Shown here piece by piece: positions 15,840-25,134 of a stretch of DNA of 64,000 nt. Below the pieces are notes generated by a model that ran no database searches, was not told the DNA's origin, and worked only from the letters and a program-made list of their open reading frames with translations. Source of the DNA: Flavobacterium phragmitis (GTDB taxonomy: Bacteria > Bacteroidota > Bacteroidia > Flavobacteriales > Flavobacteriaceae); NCBI RefSeq assembly GCF_900112575.1, contig NZ_FOMH01000013.1, forward strand, positions 1 to 64,000. The letters run 5' to 3'. How positions within the stretch are numbered: position 1 is the stretch's first letter; the number at the start of each line of letters is the position of its first letter. Both the position numbers and the translations under genes were made by a program.

Positions 15840-17006
15840 ATGAAAAAAAGTCTTATTGCACTCTCTTTAGGAGGGTTAACTATTGGAATTACAGAATTTG
15901 TAATGATGGGATTACTCCCAGATATTGCTTCCGATATGAAAGTCTCCATTCCGGTTGCTGGATATTTAATTTCGTCTTACGCACTTGGAGTTGTTATTGG
16001 AGCGCCTTTATTAGTAATTGCGGGTAGAAATTATGCGCCGAAAAAAATGCTTTTAATTTTAGCCTTAATGCTGGCTGTTTTTAATGCACTATCTATTATT
16101 GCTCCAAGTTATGAAGTGTTATTTGCTTCACGATTTCTTTCTGGATTGCCACATGGAGCCTTTTTTGGTGTGGGAGCGGTAGTTGCAAGCCGTTTGGCAG
16201 ATAAAGGAAAAGAAGCGCAGGCCATCTCGATTATGTTTGCTGGTTTAACTATTGCTAATTTAATAGGTGTGCCAATTGGGACCTATATTGGACATCATTT
16301 TATTTGGCGTTATACTTTTGTATTGATTGCTTTCGTGGGATTATTGACATTTTTGGCCATTTATTTATGGATGCCCAATCTAGAAAAAGGAGAAAGTGTA
16401 AACATGAAAACGCAACTTCAGTTTTTTAAGAAAACAGAGGCTTGGCTGATAATAGGAATTACGGCCATTGGTTTTGGAGGTTTGTTTGCTTGGATCAGCT
16501 ACATCGCACCATTATTAATCAATGTATCGAAATTTTCGCCAGAAGATGTTTCATCCATCTTAATTCTAGCTGGACTAGGAATGGTGGTTGGTAACTTCGT
16601 AGGAGGTAAATTGGCAGATCGTTTTTCGCCAGCTCCCACTACTTTGGCTTTATTGCTTGTTATGTCTACCGATTTAGTTTTAGTTTTCTTTTTTTCGTTC
16701 AATCAATATATGTCCTTATTTCTGACTTTTTTGACTGGTGCTATTTCGTTCTCTGTAATTGCTCCAATCCAGATGCTGATGATTCGCACCGCAAAAGGAG
16801 CAGAGATGATTGCTTCGGCATCTCTTCAAGGAAGTTTTAATATCGGTAATGCTTTAGGAGCCTTTCTTGGCGGATTGCCTTTGGCAGCGGGTTTTAGCTA
16901 CTCATCACCTAATTTAATTGGTGTTGCCATGTCAATTATCGGAATGATTATTACATTCATATTGATGAAGTTACATCGTAAACAAGTTGCGGTACAGCGC
17001 ATTTAA
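15840..17006 (+). CDS. MFS efflux transporter (AraJ-like, DHA1 family)
   Basis: A 388-residue inner-membrane protein with about twelve hydrophobic segments. It matches the AraJ/DHA1 drug-proton antiporter group. The N-terminus is GGLTIGITEFVMMGLLPDI. The helix 4-5 region is FLSGLPHGAFFGVGAVVASR. The loop 2-3 region reads AGRNYAPKKMLL. The second half has GKLADRFSP. It probably exports a small molecule such as a sugar, drug or metabolite. It is divergent from an AraC regulator, which presumably controls it. A terminator follows at 17027-17060. Confidence 0.9.
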   Translation: MKKSLIALSLGGLTIGITEFVMMGLLPDIASDMKVSIPVAGYLISSYALGVVIGAPLLVIAGRNYAPKKMLLILALMLAVFNALSIIAPSYEVLFASRFLSGLPHGAFFGVGAVVASRLADKGKEAQAISIMFAGLTIANLIGVPIGTYIGHHFIWRYTFVLIAFVGLLTFLAIYLWMPNLEKGESVNMKTQLQFFKKTEAWLIIGITAIGFGGLFAWISYIAPLLINVSKFSPEDVSSILILAGLGMVVGNFVGGKLADRFSPAPTTLALLLVMSTDLVLVFFFSFNQYMSLFLTFLTGAISFSVIAPIQMLMIRTAKGAEMIASASLQGSFNIGNALGAFLGGLPLAAGFSYSSPNLIGVAMSIIGMIITFILMKLHRKQVAVQRI

Positions 17007-17026
17007 AAATATTTCACTCTTTTTTT

Positions 17027-17060
17027 AAGCCCTTAACTTTTATTTAAGGGCTTTTTTGTG
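17027..17060 (+). terminator. Terminator after the MFS gene
   Basis: A 10-bp stem AAGCCCTTAA (17027-17036)/TTAAGGGCTT (17044-17053) with a 7-nt loop is followed by T5. Confidence 0.85.
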
Positions 17061-17226
17061 TCTAGAAATGATTTTCTGTTTCTAATTATTCTCTTTTTTT
17101 CTCTACTTTGTCGGAAAATACACTTTAAAAATCTGCATATTTTTCGTCTGGATTCATTTTTTTTTAGCATCTCTTTAACTTTTTAAGTGTAAAATTAACA
17201 CCTAATAATTTCGTAATTAATATTCA

Positions 17227-17238
17227 TGTAATCGATTG
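17227..17238. promoter_or_regulatory. Upstream ATCGAT half-operator
   Basis: TGTAATCGATTG shares 11 of 12 bases with the left part of the perfect palindrome at 17413-17426. Its centre is 186 bases upstream of that palindrome, so it could be an auxiliary site for the same regulator. Confidence 0.45.
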
Positions 17239-17404
17239 TTTTTTTTATAAAAATAGAATCAAATGAACGATTAGTAATAATATTTTTAATATTTTAAGTT
17301 GAGATAAATTATATATCTCACATAAAAAAGCAACAAAAATTTCAATATATAATTTTTTTACCAAATTTTTATGAGAATTTATTTTTCGTTAAAAAAAAAA
17401 TATC

Positions 17405-17412
17405 TATGTTTG
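17405..17412 (+). promoter_or_regulatory. -7 box of susC1
   Basis: TATGTTTG matches TAnnTTTG and directly abuts the operator palindrome at 17413. Transcription would begin inside the palindrome, leaving a leader of about 200 bases before the ATG at 17621. Confidence 0.6.
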
Positions 17413-17426
17413 TGTAATCGATTACA
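17413..17426. promoter_or_regulatory. LacI-type operator of polysaccharide locus 1
   Basis: TGTAATCGATTACA is a perfect 14-bp palindrome with the central CG step typical of LacI-family operators. It sits at the expected transcription start of susC1, a repression position. A third, partial centre (AAAATCGATTAAAT, around 17449) lies 30 bases further on. The rest of the gap 17061-17620 is plain AT-rich sequence. No LacI gene is in the window. Confidence 0.6.
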
Positions 17427-17620
17427 ACATTTTTTTGATGTTCAAAATCGATTAAATTATAACAGTTGAAAAGTAACAGGAATTAACACTGTTATTTATA
17501 GATATAGGAAAATTAAGCATAAAATAATACCTGTAATAATTTTTAAAAATGAATTGAAAGTAACCACAAAAAACCACTTAAACCAAAACAAAGAAAAATT
17601 AACAACTTAAACAATCAACC

Positions 17621-20600
17621 ATGAACTTTAAAGAACTATTAAACAAAGGAGCAAATTTTTGCTTTAAACTTGTTTTCTTACTGTGCTTATTGATCGGCAG
17701 TCAAATGCATGCACAGGGCACCACTATAGAGGGAACCGTGACGGATGCCGCAGGACTTTCTCTGCCAGGCGTAAATGTCTTGGAGAAAGGGACCAAGAAC
17801 GGAACTTCTACTGACTTTGACGGTCACTTTAAAATAAAACTAACCAATCCGAAAGCTGTTTTAAGCTTTTCTTTTATTGGTTTTAAAAGTATTGACATTT
17901 CTACAGAAGGAAAATCTAAGGTAAATGCAACAATGATTGAAGATTCTAATAACCTGAATGAGGTTGTTGTAATTGGATACGGTACTTCTAAGAAATCTGA
18001 TTTGACAGGAGCTGTGTCTACTATTTCGGGTAATGATCTGAAAAAAGTACCAGTAGCAAATGTTGCCGAAGCTTTAACAGGTAGAATCGCTGGTGTGCAG
18101 GTTATGTCGGCTGAAGGTTCTCCAGATGCTGATATTAGAATTAGAGTACGTGGAGGAGGATCTCTTACTCAAGATGCTTCGCCTTTAATTATTGTGGATG
18201 GATTTCCAATCAATAATATGAATGATATTTCGTCATCTGATATTGAGACAATGACTGTTTTAAAAGATGCTGCTTCTACTGCAATCTATGGATCTCGTGG
18301 TGCAAATGGGGTAATTTTGATTACAACAAAAAGTGGAAAAGATGGGAAAATGGCAGTGAATTTCAATATGTTCTACGGTATGAAAACTATAGCAAATGAA
18401 ATTGACGTTTTGTCTCCTGAAGATTATACGAAATGGCAGTACGAATATGCGTTGCTTTCTCAAACAGGAACAAAAGTGCCTTCGGATCCAAATTCATACA
18501 CAAAGTATTTTGGAAATTGGCAAGATCACGATATGTACAATGGTTTAAAAGGGAATGACTGGCAAAAACAGATTTTTGGACGAAGAGGTGAGGTGCAAAG
18601 CCGTGATTTAGGAATTAGAGGAGGAACGGATAAGCTTAATTACAACTTTAATTATGCTCATTACGATGAAAAGGCAATTATGTTGGGCTCAAATTACAAA
18701 AGAAACAATCTTGCTTTGGCTTTAAAAAGTAAAATAAGCGATAAAATTGATGTTGGTTTTACAGTGCGTTATTCTGATACTGAGATTGATGGTGGTGGTG
18801 TAAATGAGCAAAATGAAAAATCTTCATCAGATTCTCGTATGCGTACTATTGTTGGTTATGCACCTATTCCTGTATCAGGTTTGACTTCTGATGATGTTTC
18901 TGGAGACGGAACAGATGTATTAATAAATCCTTTACGATCTATTTCAGATAATGAGCGTCAGCAGTTTCGTAAGAACTTTAATATGCTGGGGAGTTTTGGA
19001 TGGGAATTGGTTGATAATTTAAAATTGAAAGTAGATTTGGGTCTTGATAATTACAATAGTTTAGATTATCGTTATTATGGACGTAGTACTTACTATGTAG
19101 CTAATGCTCCAGCTAGTACATTACAGGGTAAGCCAGCCATGGTTATTACAGACGGTAAAGAAAGACGTTTTAGAAATGCGAATACGTTGAATTACGATTT
19201 CAAAAAAATAATGGGCGAAGATCATCATTTGACAGCTTTGATAGGAGAAGAAAGTATTAATTACGAAGTGAACACTGTGACTTCTACTATTCACGGATAT
19301 CCTTCTTTCTTTGATTTTAATCAAGCAAAAACATTAACATCACAAGGAACACCTCAAGCAGTTGATAATTATTATAATCCAGATGATAGATTATTGTCAT
19401 TTTTTGGACGCGCTAATTATGACTATAAAAATCGTTACATCTTATCGGCTACGTTTAGAGCAGATGGATCAAGTAAATTTTTATCACAAAATCGTTGGGG
19501 CTATTTTCCGGCTTTTGCAGCAGGATGGAAAATCTCTGAAGAGCGTTTCTTAAAAGGTACATCATGGATTGATCTTTTAAAAATTAGAGCTAGTTATGGT
19601 GAAGCAGGAAATAATAATATCCCTGTAGGACAGCAGACTCAAATTTTTCAATCTATTCCAACAACTTGGATTAATGGAGTTACTAGTGTTTGGGCAATTC
19701 CAAAAACAATGCCTAATCCTGATTTGAAATGGGAAACTACAGTAACTCAGAATGTCGGTTTGGATTTTGGATTCTTCAAAAATCGTTTAAGTGGTAATTT
19801 TGATGTTTATAAAAACGTTACAAGTGACTTATTGATCAATTTCCCAGTTCCAGGATCAGGATATGAATACCAATACCGTAACATGGGAGAAACTCAAAAC
19901 ACAGGTTTTGAAGCGACTATAAATGTTGTGGCAATTGAAAAAGCAAAATACGGATTGAATTTTTCATTTAATATGGGAATGAATAAAAATCGTATTAACT
20001 CACTAGGGGTTATGAATAATTTTGGACAAGCAACAGGTTGGGCTTCTTCACAAATTGGAGATGATTATTTAATCGCAGTTGGTTCGTCTTTAGGAACTAT
20101 GTACGGTTATAAAAATGATGGAAGATACGAGGTTTCAGACTTTGATTACGTTGGTGGAAAATATGTTTTAAAAACAGGCGTAATCCCTACAGCTACTACT
20201 TTAGTGGGAGACAACACGAGTCTTAAGCCTGGAGATATGAAATTGAAAGATGTTAATGGAGATGGTGTGGTAGATTTAAAAGACAAAACAATTATTGGAA
20301 ACTATAACCCTAAAAGTACAGGTGGTTTTGTAATCAATGGTAATGCTTATGGTTTTGATTTAATGGCCGCTTTCAACTGGAGTATTGGAAATGATGTTTA
20401 TAATGCTGATAAAATTGAATTTTCTACAGCTACAGCTTCAGGACAATATAAAAACTTGAGTTCGACTATGGCTGATGGAAAAAGATGGACAAATTTAGAT
20501 CCAGTTTCTGGTCAGTTAGTAACAGATCCTGATGCGTTAGCCGCTCTTAACGCTAATACAACGATGTGGTCTCCATACATGAGAACAGCTATATTTACAG

Positions 20601-20863
20601 ATTGGGCTGTGGAAGACGGATCATTTTTAAGATTAAATACTTTAACTTTAGGATATACAGCCCCTCAGATGTTTACATCTAAACTTGGAGTTTCTAAATT
20701 GAGATTCTACATGACAGCAAGCAATGTTTTTGTTTGGACTAACTATTCGGGTTCTGATCCGGAAGTTTCAACTAAGAGAAAAAACCCTCTTACACCTGGG
20801 GTTGATTCAAGTCCTTATCCAAGAAGCAGACAAATGGTTTTTGGGATGAATCTTAATTTCTAA
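17621..20863 (+). CDS. susC: SusC-like TonB-dependent outer-membrane receptor (locus 1)
   Basis: A 1080-residue outer-membrane glycan importer. A signal peptide ends near QMHAQG. A carboxypeptidase-regulatory-like domain follows (GTVTDAAGLSLPGVNV, TSTDFDGHFKIK). The SusC TonB box region is NEVVVIGYGTSKKSDLTGAV. The plug region (AEALTGRIAGVQVMS, ASPLIIVDGFPI, VLKDAASTAIYGSRGANGVI) and a long 22-strand-type barrel complete it. Length and motifs match the SusC/RagA family exactly. It is followed 17 bases later by its SusD partner and then by a beta-helix lipoprotein, and it lies behind a LacI-type operator. The glycan is not shown by the sequence itself; pectin is a guess from the third gene. 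Confidence 0.96.
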   Translation: MNFKELLNKGANFCFKLVFLLCLLIGSQMHAQGTTIEGTVTDAAGLSLPGVNVLEKGTKNGTSTDFDGHFKIKLTNPKAVLSFSFIGFKSIDISTEGKSKVNATMIEDSNNLNEVVVIGYGTSKKSDLTGAVSTISGNDLKKVPVANVAEALTGRIAGVQVMSAEGSPDADIRIRVRGGGSLTQDASPLIIVDGFPINNMNDISSSDIETMTVLKDAASTAIYGSRGANGVILITTKSGKDGKMAVNFNMFYGMKTIANEIDVLSPEDYTKWQYEYALLSQTGTKVPSDPNSYTKYFGNWQDHDMYNGLKGNDWQKQIFGRRGEVQSRDLGIRGGTDKLNYNFNYAHYDEKAIMLGSNYKRNNLALALKSKISDKIDVGFTVRYSDTEIDGGGVNEQNEKSSSDSRMRTIVGYAPIPVSGLTSDDVSGDGTDVLINPLRSISDNERQQFRKNFNMLGSFGWELVDNLKLKVDLGLDNYNSLDYRYYGRSTYYVANAPASTLQGKPAMVITDGKERRFRNANTLNYDFKKIMGEDHHLTALIGEESINYEVNTVTSTIHGYPSFFDFNQAKTLTSQGTPQAVDNYYNPDDRLLSFFGRANYDYKNRYILSATFRADGSSKFLSQNRWGYFPAFAAGWKISEERFLKGTSWIDLLKIRASYGEAGNNNIPVGQQTQIFQSIPTTWINGVTSVWAIPKTMPNPDLKWETTVTQNVGLDFGFFKNRLSGNFDVYKNVTSDLLINFPVPGSGYEYQYRNMGETQNTGFEATINVVAIEKAKYGLNFSFNMGMNKNRINSLGVMNNFGQATGWASSQIGDDYLIAVGSSLGTMYGYKNDGRYEVSDFDYVGGKYVLKTGVIPTATTLVGDNTSLKPGDMKLKDVNGDGVVDLKDKTIIGNYNPKSTGGFVINGNAYGFDLMAAFNWSIGNDVYNADKIEFSTATASGQYKNLSSTMADGKRWTNLDPVSGQLVTDPDALAALNANTTMWSPYMRTAIFTDWAVEDGSFLRLNTLTLGYTAPQMFTSKLGVSKLRFYMTASNVFVWTNYSGSDPEVSTKRKNPLTPGVDSSPYPRSRQMVFGMNLNF

Positions 20864-20880
20864 TTTTAAATTATCACAAA

Positions 20881-22695
20881 ATGAAACATAAATTAATAAT
20901 AGCAGGATTGATAATTTCAAGTCTATTTAGTTCTTGCCAGCAATTTGAAGACGACTATCTAGATACAGATGCACCATCAACATTAAAGCCCGAATTGATT
21001 TTTTCTGATGCTGAACTTGCAAAAGGAGCTATTGATGGAATAAAAGTACCTTTTGCCGAAACGAACTCTTATAGAGGAAGATTTTTACCATATTATGGAT
21101 TAAATACCGATGTAGAATGGTATAATGCATCACAAACGGCAGGAGATAAAGCGGATTTATGTGTTTACGATGCAAAACCAAGTAACACAGAAATGAATAA
21201 TATAACTAATGCCTATGCGATGATGTATATGGGTATTGAGAGAGCTAATATTTGTATTGATGGTATACGTAAATATGGTAATCCTTTACCTGGAACAGAA
21301 ATGGGACAGTTGTTAGGAGAGGCGTTAACACTTAGAGCTATTTACTATGCAGATTTGATTAAAGCATGGGGAGATGTTCCTGCTCGTTTTGAACCTATTA
21401 CTACAGCAACTTTGTATTTGCCTAAATCAAGCAGAGATGTTATCTATAAGCAAATAATTGCAGATTTAGGAGAAGCATCTACATTGGTGGCATGGCCTGG
21501 TACAACTTCTTATACCAGTACTGTGGAACATGTAAATAGAGCTTTTGTAAAAGGATTTAGAGCACGTTTGGCATTGGCCGCAAGTGGTTACCAGCAATAT
21601 CCTGATGGAGTAAGAAGAAGCAGTGATCCAGAACTTTCAGTTGCTACTATGTATGCATTGGCTTTAAAAGAATCTCGCGAAGTTATAGAAAGTGGTTCTG
21701 CACATTTAGAATCTACTTTTGAAGGATTATGGAGAAAATACAACCAAGAAATTACCACAGCTGGTGGAGAATCTCTTTGGGAGCTTCCTTTTTCGAATGG
21801 TCGTGGCCGTATGTTGTTTACGTTTGCAGTAAAACATACTTCTGCAAGTGATCAATTTCAGCAAAATGGAGCTAACCGTGGAGGTGTAGCTGGACCTTTA
21901 CCATTTGTTTTCTACGATTATGATCAAAGTGATTTGCGTAGAGATGTTACTTGTGTGCCTTACAAATGGGGTACTGCTGTGGCAGCATCTCCGTATCCTA
22001 TTGCTAAACAAGAGTTAGGGACATTAGATACATGGTATTTCGGTAAATATCGTTACGAATGGATGACGCGTAGAGTTACCTCAGATAATGATGATGGAGT
22101 TAATAAAATGTACATGCGTTATGCTGAAGTGTTGCTTATTGCCGCTGAAACAGCAAACGAACTTGAAGGCCCTAGTGCAGCAATGTCTTACTTAAAAGAA
22201 GTTCGTAGAAGATCTTTTTCTGCAGCAGATCAGGCAGTGAAAGTTGAAAACTATGTAAACGCTCTAAACAGTAAAGAAGCAATGTTTAATGCACTTGTTC
22301 TTGAGAATAAATATGAGTTTACAGGAGAAATGGAGCGTAAGCAAAATTTAATTCGTTGGAATTTGTTAAAAGTAAAATTAGACGAAGCGAAACAAAAAAT
22401 GGCTGACTTATCAGCTCGTACAGGTGATTATGCTAATGTACCAGCGACTTTGTATTACAAATACAAAACAGATAATGTAAGTTTAGATATTTACGGATTA
22501 AATAGAGGAGAAACAACAAACCCTGGAGCAACATATTCATCTATTGCTTGGACATGGACAGGTACAGCGGCGGATACTAAGATAAACTCATTGTATAAAA
22601 CAGGAGTTAATCCAGACAACAGACAATTCTGGCCAATATGGCAAGTGTTTCTTGATGGAAGTAATGGTCAATTAAAAAATGACTACGGTTATTAA
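20881..22695 (+). CDS. susD: SusD/RagB-family glycan-binding lipoprotein (locus 1)
   Basis: A 604-residue surface lipoprotein, partner of the SusC at 17621. The lipobox is SLFSSC (Cys about 19). The conserved SusD blocks are present: MYMGIERANICID, then LLGEALTLRAIYYADLIKAWGDVPA with its helical repeats, and YMRYAEVLLIAAETANEL near the C-terminal third. It ends FWPIWQVF. The long size relative to the roughly 500-550 usual comes from inserts in the C-terminal half. It delivers bound oligosaccharide to the SusC barrel. The gap to the preceding susC is 17 bases. Confidence 0.95.
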   Translation: MKHKLIIAGLIISSLFSSCQQFEDDYLDTDAPSTLKPELIFSDAELAKGAIDGIKVPFAETNSYRGRFLPYYGLNTDVEWYNASQTAGDKADLCVYDAKPSNTEMNNITNAYAMMYMGIERANICIDGIRKYGNPLPGTEMGQLLGEALTLRAIYYADLIKAWGDVPARFEPITTATLYLPKSSRDVIYKQIIADLGEASTLVAWPGTTSYTSTVEHVNRAFVKGFRARLALAASGYQQYPDGVRRSSDPELSVATMYALALKESREVIESGSAHLESTFEGLWRKYNQEITTAGGESLWELPFSNGRGRMLFTFAVKHTSASDQFQQNGANRGGVAGPLPFVFYDYDQSDLRRDVTCVPYKWGTAVAASPYPIAKQELGTLDTWYFGKYRYEWMTRRVTSDNDDGVNKMYMRYAEVLLIAAETANELEGPSAAMSYLKEVRRRSFSAADQAVKVENYVNALNSKEAMFNALVLENKYEFTGEMERKQNLIRWNLLKVKLDEAKQKMADLSARTGDYANVPATLYYKYKTDNVSLDIYGLNRGETTNPGATYSSIAWTWTGTAADTKINSLYKTGVNPDNRQFWPIWQVFLDGSNGQLKNDYGY

Positions 22696-22729
22696 AACCT
22701 TTAGAAATTAATAATAAATTTAAGGTATT

Positions 22730-24307
22730 ATGATGAAATCAAAATATATATATAGAGGATTAATAGCCGTATTATTTCTTGCAATTGGAATTTCAAGTTG
22801 CGATAGTTATAACGAAGGCTTATTGGACGGTGTTGGAAACTCTAGAGAGTTTTCGCCAATTGGACTTACAGCCAGAGTTAGAAATTCAACTACGGTTGAA
22901 TTAAACTGGACTGTAAAAGCAGATGAAAATGCAGATCATTATGTAGTAGAATTTAGTCCAGATGATCCTGAATTTAAAACTATTTTCAAAACCATTAATG
23001 TTACTACAAAACAATTGCCAATACAAGTGCCTTTAGAAGGAGAGACAACTTACTACATTAGAGTAAAAGCTGTAAGTGCTAGTGGTTTAGAAGACTCTAA
23101 ATGGTCGATTACTTCTGCAACTACTGCATCTGAACAGATTTTCGTTCCTATTAAGCCAGAAGAAATCCAAGCAAATTCTGTTATTTTGAGATGGGCGCCT
23201 AATAGTAATGTAACTCAAATTATATCGCAGCCAGGTGATGTGATTCACACTATAACAGCGGAAGAAAAAACGAAGGGAGAAGCAACTGTTACTGGTTTAA
23301 CTCCAGAAACAAACTATACTGCTACTTTAAAGAATGGAACTAAAACTAGAGGAATACTAACATTTACTAGTGGTGTTGATCTAACAAAAGGTATAATAGT
23401 AAATCCAGGGGATGATTTAAATGCTAAAGTAGCTCAGGTAACTGGAGATACAAGATTATTACTGATGCCTGGTAATTATGTGACAACGGGTGAGATTATT
23501 GTAAATAAAAAACTAATTATTAGAGGAGTAAGACCAGAGAATAAACCTAAACTTAATGTGAAATTTACTCTTGCTAATAATCCTGCTAACCCTACTGAAG
23601 CTGTAAATCTATCTCTTGTTGATCTAGATTTAAATGGAGCAAATTTAACTGGTGGTGCAATCACAATTGGTGCAACACAAGCGCAGCCTTTAGGAGATGT
23701 CTTAATAAGCAGTTCTTATGTTCATGATTATCCTTCTCAACTTATGTACGGAAATGCATCTGCTAGACTGAAGTCATTCACTGTAGATAATAGTATCATT
23801 AAAAATGTAAATACTGCTGGAGGAGCTGATTTTATCGATTTTAGAACTACATATGTTGCAAATGTGACTTTAATAAGAAGTACATTTAATAATTGTGGAT
23901 CACGTGATTTTATACGTTTGGATGCAGCTGCTGGTTTGTCAGGAACAGGTTTAACAAGTAATGTGGTAATTGATGCATGTACTATATATACTCCGACATT
24001 AGTAGCTAGTAGCAGAATTTTGTATGTACGTTTTGCCACAAATGTATTGGCAGTACGAAATACATTATTTGCAGTGGGACCAGCTGTTTATACAAATTCA
24101 AATTTAACAAGTGCTCCAGGATTTGGAAATAATAATAATTTTAATTCAGCAAATTTAAAGTCAACAGGAAGTAATAACACACCTGATACAGCGGCAACGA
24201 CACTAGATCCGTTATTTGCCAATGTGGCAACGGGAGATTTTACCTTAGGAAACCAAACCTTAATGGATAATAAAATTGGAGACCCTCGTTGGATAAAACA
24301 ACAATAA
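22730..24307 (+). CDS. FN3 and beta-helix lipoprotein (DUF4957/DUF5123-like)
   Basis: A 525-residue protein with a lipobox (GISSC). Two fibronectin-III-like domains follow at about 40-130 and 130-215 (ARVRNSTTVELNWTV, ETTYYIRVKAVSASG, GEATVTGLTPETNYTATL). A right-handed parallel beta-helix fills the rest (DTRLLLMPGNYVT, LIIRGVRP, SLVDLDLNGANLTGG, FTVDNSIIKNV, DFIDFRTTYV). This layout matches the DUF4957/DUF5123 proteins seen in Bacteroidota polysaccharide loci, often ones linked to pectin. No lyase catalytic residues can be assigned, so it may be a surface glycan-binding protein. It is third in the susC-susD operon, and no enzyme gene follows. Confidence 0.75.
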   Translation: MMKSKYIYRGLIAVLFLAIGISSCDSYNEGLLDGVGNSREFSPIGLTARVRNSTTVELNWTVKADENADHYVVEFSPDDPEFKTIFKTINVTTKQLPIQVPLEGETTYYIRVKAVSASGLEDSKWSITSATTASEQIFVPIKPEEIQANSVILRWAPNSNVTQIISQPGDVIHTITAEEKTKGEATVTGLTPETNYTATLKNGTKTRGILTFTSGVDLTKGIIVNPGDDLNAKVAQVTGDTRLLLMPGNYVTTGEIIVNKKLIIRGVRPENKPKLNVKFTLANNPANPTEAVNLSLVDLDLNGANLTGGAITIGATQAQPLGDVLISSSYVHDYPSQLMYGNASARLKSFTVDNSIIKNVNTAGGADFIDFRTTYVANVTLIRSTFNNCGSRDFIRLDAAAGLSGTGLTSNVVIDACTIYTPTLVASSRILYVRFATNVLAVRNTLFAVGPAVYTNSNLTSAPGFGNNNNFNSANLKSTGSNNTPDTAATTLDPLFANVATGDFTLGNQTLMDNKIGDPRWIKQQ

Positions 24308-24327
24308 ATTCATGGTTAATAAATAGG

Positions 24328-24366
24328 AAAAGCGGGATGCAATTAAGTTTGTATCCCGCTTTTTTT
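24328..24366 (+). terminator. Terminator of polysaccharide locus 1
   Basis: An 8-bp stem AGCGGGAT (24331-24338)/ATCCCGCT (24353-24360) is followed by T6. It ends the susC-susD-beta-helix operon right before a tandem repeat. Confidence 0.88.
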
Positions 24367-24483
24367 AGTCACAGTATTCAGTCACAGTATTCAGTCACAG
24401 TATTCAGTCACAGTATTCAGTCACAGTATTCAGTCACAGTATTCAGTCGCAGTATTCAGTCGCAGTATTCAGTCACAGTATTT
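24367..24483. repeat. 13-bp tandem repeat, nine units
   Basis: Nine head-to-tail copies of AGTCACAGTATTC run from 24367. Copies 7 and 8 read AGTCGCAGTATTC and copy 9 ends in TTT. The units abut without spacers, so it is not a CRISPR array. The following bases (24500-24530) contain ACTGAAAACTGC and GACTGAAAACT, as in the repeat near 1270-1412, where one exact unit occurs on the opposite strand. Confidence 0.92.
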
Positions 24484-24533
24484 ATTCACTATTAACAAAC
24501 TGAAAACTGCGACCGCGACTGAAAACTAATAAA

Positions 24534-25106
24534 TCATTCAATAACCAAATCAAATTTTTCTAATAAACCGGCAAGGGCAATATGCGATACTTTAGTTCCT
24601 TTGATTTTGTTTTCGGAAGGATCAAAAGCGTAATTTCTGGAAGTTCTGAAATCGGTTTTTTCTAAATTACTTTCCACGAAAGTGGAACCAGAAAGATCGC
24701 AGTTTTTAAAGACAGCCAAAGATAAATCGGTGTTCGAGAAATCGGTTTCTTTTAGAGAACAATTTATAAAATTGGTTTTCTTTAGTTTTTTATAAATGAA
24801 AGTAGAATAATCCAAAAGGCAATCTTCAAAATTCATGGAGAATAAAAAACTATTACTGGCACTAAAATCCAATCCCATTAGTTTACAACCGATAAATTTG
24901 ATGTTTTTTAAACCAGTATTTTTAAGAACTGCCAATGAAAGATTACAGTTTTTAAAAGTAGAATCTAAAAAGTCGTTATGACTCAAATCGCTTTTAGAAA
25001 AGTTGCAATTAATGAATTCGCAGTTTACAAATTCTACTTGTGATAAACTCTGGTCAGAGTAATCTACGGTATCAAAAGTACGGTTTTGATATAATTTGGT
25101 TTCCAT
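24534..25106 (-). CDS. Qnr/MfpA-like pentapeptide-repeat protein
   Basis: A 190-residue protein made of pentapeptide repeats with the A(D/N)LxF-type pattern: VEFVNCEFINCNFSKSDL, then KNCNLSLAVLKN, then TDFSNTDLSLAVFKNCDLSG. A C-terminal cap reads ENKIKGTKVSHIALAGLLEK. The cap (FDPSENKIK plus GLLEKFDLVI) is the pattern seen in Qnr, MfpA and McbG proteins, which mimic DNA and protect gyrase. Length is slightly below the 214-218 of plasmid Qnr. Resistance or gyrase protection is an inference from the family. It is a single leftward gene next to a tandem repeat. Confidence 0.85.
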   Translation of the reverse strand: METKLYQNRTFDTVDYSDQSLSQVEFVNCEFINCNFSKSDLSHNDFLDSTFKNCNLSLAVLKNTGLKNIKFIGCKLMGLDFSASNSFLFSMNFEDCLLDYSTFIYKKLKKTNFINCSLKETDFSNTDLSLAVFKNCDLSGSTFVESNLEKTDFRTSRNYAFDPSENKIKGTKVSHIALAGLLEKFDLVIE

Positions 25107-25134
25107 ATTATTTTGTGAAGAGATTGAGGATAAT

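Noticed and set aside
24367..24483. CRISPR array
   Set aside because: Units of 13 bases abut with no spacers, and no cas gene is near. The long frame across the array comes only from repetition.
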